The notes beneath the pieces are model-generated. The model was not told the origin of the DNA. It worked only from the letters and a program-made list of their open reading frames with translations, and searched no databases. From Solirubrobacterales bacterium (GTDB lineage: Bacteria; Actinomycetota; Thermoleophilia; Solirubrobacterales; Solirubrobacteraceae), in NCBI GenBank assembly GCA_013813955.1, contig JACCQW010000315.1, positions 1 to 7,732 on the forward strand: a stretch of 7,732 nucleotides of DNA, read 5' to 3'. Of the stretch, positions 6,476-7,732 are shown one piece after another. Both the position numbers and the translations under genes were made by a program. The stretch's first letter is position 1; each line of letters begins with the position of its first letter.

Positions 6476-6924
6476 GTGTCTCAACGTCGCCGCCGGAGCG
6501 GCTCATCTGCGACACGAGCTTCGTCGGAGCGAGCGCAAAGCGCTCGGCGCAGCCCGACCGCTTCTTGCATTGGCCGAAGCAGACGCTCGACCGGATCAAC
6601 GCCGCGATTCTCGCGATCAGCGTCATCACCTTGGCCGAGGCCCGCTACGGGTACCTGAACGCCGGCTGGGGAGCCGCCCGGGTCGAACGCGAGGAGCGCC
6701 GGCTCGCCGGCTTTCTTCAGATCCCGCTCGACCTCACGATCATCGACGAATGGGCCCGCCTAAAGGTGCTGAGCAGGCAGAACGGCTGGAACGTCGCCGA
6801 CAACGACCTGTGGATCGCCGCGACGGCGAGCGCCCGAGGCCACGCGCTCGTGACGTGCGACGCCGACCAAGCGCGCATCGACGATCCGGCGCTCGAAGTG
6901 GTGCACCTGCCGGCCCCACGGTGA
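6472..6924 (+). CDS. PIN-domain ribonuclease, VapC-like toxin
   Basis: This 150-aa protein has the acidic residues of the PIN fold in the right order. D14 is in ICDTSFVGA, E56 in ITLAEARYGY, D112 in VADNDLWIAATA (D110 next to it) and D130 in LVTCDAD. These acids bind Mg2+ or Mn2+ for RNA cleavage. Length and motif spacing fit VapC toxins, which cleave tRNA, rRNA or mRNA until an antitoxin blocks the site. The GTG start at 6472 overlaps the stop of the 296-aa gene (GTGA), and there is no other usable start nearby. No strong ribosome site is visible, consistent with translational coupling. No small antitoxin gene can be seen: the upstream neighbour is 296 aa and the 199 nt downstream hold no convincing frame. 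PIN nuclease is a firm call; a toxin role is inferred from the family and the operon. Confidence 0.9.
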   Translation: MSVSTSPPERLICDTSFVGASAKRSAQPDRFLHWPKQTLDRINAAILAISVITLAEARYGYLNAGWGAARVEREERRLAGFLQIPLDLTIIDEWARLKVLSRQNGWNVADNDLWIAATASARGHALVTCDADQARIDDPALEVVHLPAPR

Positions 6925-7123
6925 CGGGTGTGCGATCAGGCTGCACGAGCTCGAGGCCGGTCCGGAGATCGTCGACGTCGCTCGACGGCTCGGCCGGCAG
7001 AGCGCCTATCGCGAGCCCGCGCTGATCGGCCCGGGTTTGAGCTTCGCCATCTCCGGAGACACGTTCACCAGCGGCTTGGCGATGGTGATCGGGCACCGCG
7101 GTGCCCTGGCAAGGGGGAATCAG
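6925..7123. other. Gap between PIN gene and secreted protein, no supported gene
   Basis: About 200 nt. A frame in phase with the downstream gene is free of stops from 6854 onward but has no ATG or GTG start; the only candidate is a TTG at 7037. Stop-free stretches of this length are common by chance at this GC content. No clear promoter hexamers are seen, though the promoter of the secreted-protein gene probably lies here. Confidence 0.5.
7111..7117 (+). promoter_or_regulatory. Ribosome binding site that fixes the start of the secreted protein
   Basis: AAGGGGG ends 6 nt before the ATG at 7124. It is the clearest purine-rich Shine-Dalgarno-like stretch in the right half of the window. It supports 7124 rather than the upstream TTG at 7037. 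Confidence 0.6.
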
Positions 7124-7627
7124 ATGCGAAAGAAGCTGACCGGGAGACTCGGAGTCTCGATCGCGGCGGCCGCGCTCGCGCTGGTGCCCGCCCACGCGAT
7201 CGCCCAGGAGCCGGGCAACGGACCGACCGAGACCTTCACCGGCACCTGCAATCTGACAGGGACCGTCCATGCCGACAACAGCCCCGACCCCGTCGACTTC
7301 CCGCGCGAGCAGGAGCAGATCCTGGGCCAGGGCGTCTGCTCCGGCGTGCTCAACGCGGAGCCGGTCGAAGCTGTGCCTGTGACGTTCAGGGCGCACGGCA
7401 CCGGAGATCAGCCGTTCTACATCGGTCAGGGCTCGATCACCTTCGTCGGTGAGGCCGCGAACATCCAGTTCCTCTTCCAGCAGGTGGGCGCGCTGGCGTT
7501 CGTCCTCCAAGGGCAGCGTGCCCCCTTCGGAGCGGCGCGCGTCGAAGGCGTCCCGTCCCCCGACCAGCGCCCGGGCAACGGCGTCCAGTTCAACGCCACA
7601 CTGCGCAGCTTCGGGCTCAGCGGCTGA
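7124..7627 (+). CDS. Secreted protein of unknown function, 167 aa
   Basis: The N-terminus is a classic Sec signal peptide: basic MRKKLTGRLG, a hydrophobic stretch VSIAAAALALVPA, then AIA-QE at 25-29 as the likely signal peptidase I site after A27. The mature part is about 140 residues, rich in short strands and Gly, with exactly two cysteines (C42 in FTGTCNLTGTV and C72 in QGVCSGVL) that could form one disulfide. No transmembrane segment, LPXTG anchor or lipobox is seen, so the protein is probably released. The spacing TC-x(29)-C and the FTGTC...CSG pattern recall secreted hypothetical proteins of soil actinobacteria, but I can name no family. The start is set by AAGGGGG 6 nt upstream. It appears to be transcribed separately from the PIN module and is probably ordinary host chromosome. 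Confidence 0.85.
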   Translation: MRKKLTGRLGVSIAAAALALVPAHAIAQEPGNGPTETFTGTCNLTGTVHADNSPDPVDFPREQEQILGQGVCSGVLNAEPVEAVPVTFRAHGTGDQPFYIGQGSITFVGEAANIQFLFQQVGALAFVLQGQRAPFGAARVEGVPSPDQRPGNGVQFNATLRSFGLSG

Positions 7628-7659
7628 CGCGCGCCGACAGCCGTTTCCGAGCGCCGTTG

Positions 7660-7680
7660 GCGGCGGCGCCGAGCCGCCGC
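7660..7680. terminator. GC-rich hairpin between convergent genes
   Basis: GCGGCGGC (7660-7667) pairs perfectly with GCCGCCGC (7673-7680) around the loop GCCGA. It lies 32 nt after the secreted-protein stop and 12 nt beyond the stop of the convergent minus-strand gene, so it could end transcription from both sides. Neither side has a proper T-run (ATTGTCCC on the plus strand). Confidence 0.55.
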
Positions 7681-7692
7681 ATTGTCCCTACC

Positions 7693-7732
7693 TCACGCCC
7701 GCGTGCCCACGGCGAGCAGGTACTCCTTGTCG
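7693..7732 (-). CDS. C-terminal 12 codons of a minus-strand gene, possibly a methyltransferase
   Basis: On the minus strand the last bases of the window read DKEYLLAVGTRA followed by TGA (stop at 7695-7693). The tail DKEYLLAV resembles the final strand of some class I SAM-dependent methyltransferases, but 12 residues cannot settle it. The convergent layout and the shared hairpin at 7660-7680 support this being the real end of a gene. Confidence 0.4.
   Translation of the reverse strand, partial: DKEYLLAVGTRA

Noticed and set aside
7037..7123. TTG start at 7037 for the secreted protein
   Set aside because: It would bury a textbook signal peptide behind 29 extra residues, while the ATG at 7124 has a good ribosome site directly upstream.
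6928..7123. Small antitoxin gene downstream of the PIN gene
   Set aside because: The GTG-started frame at 6928 is Arg-rich and runs on into the secreted-protein gene in the wrong phase. No helix-turn-helix, AbrB or RHH pattern is visible.
1..7732. CRISPR array, insertion sequence or riboswitch
   Set aside because: No regularly spaced repeats, terminal inverted repeats with a transposase, or known riboswitch core were seen in the non-coding stretches, which are all under 300 nt.

Overview
The window is high-GC DNA (roughly two thirds G+C by eye) with tightly packed genes, GTG starts and 4-nt stop/start overlaps. This suggests an actinomycetote. A Thermoleophilia/Solirubrobacter-like host is a guess, based on the style of the integrase tail (YADYAP box) and the secreted protein; it is not proven.

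Layout. (1) 1-63, minus strand: the first 21 codons of a thioredoxin/peroxiredoxin-type protein that runs off the left edge. (2) 106-179: a complete tRNA-His (GTG anticodon), followed by a hairpin at 186-211. (3) 180-431: a non-coding stretch with an 11-bp tandem duplication and a possible -10 box. (4) 432-2561 and 2568-5159: a two-gene type III-like restriction-modification operon. It encodes a beta-class adenine methyltransferase (Mod, 709 aa) and a DEAH helicase-nuclease (Res, 863 aa), with only 6 nt between them and a perfect hairpin just after res. (5) 5304-5588: the beheaded C-terminal end of a tyrosine recombinase, evidence of an old mobile element. (6) 5585-6475 and 6472-6924: a 296-aa protein I do not recognise, translationally overlapped with a VapC-like PIN-domain ribonuclease. 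(7) 6925-7123: a short gap without a convincing gene. (8) 7124-7627: a 167-aa secreted protein with signal peptide. It is followed by a GC hairpin and, on the minus strand, the last 12 residues of a gene that enters from the right edge.

How it fits together. A tRNA gene, a restriction-modification operon, an integrase stump and a toxin-like module in tandem are the usual make-up of a small defence island. Mod should methylate one strand of an asymmetric site, while Res, in complex with Mod, uses ATP to find and cut unmodified DNA. The 296-aa/PIN pair looks like a toxin module whose partner is several times larger than ordinary VapB antitoxins. That partner also carries a QSSLF peptide resembling the bacterial sliding-clamp-binding motif. 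This pair is the best candidate for something undescribed. The other main point of interest is the Res nuclease site, which reads PD...DPH where PD...ExK is expected.
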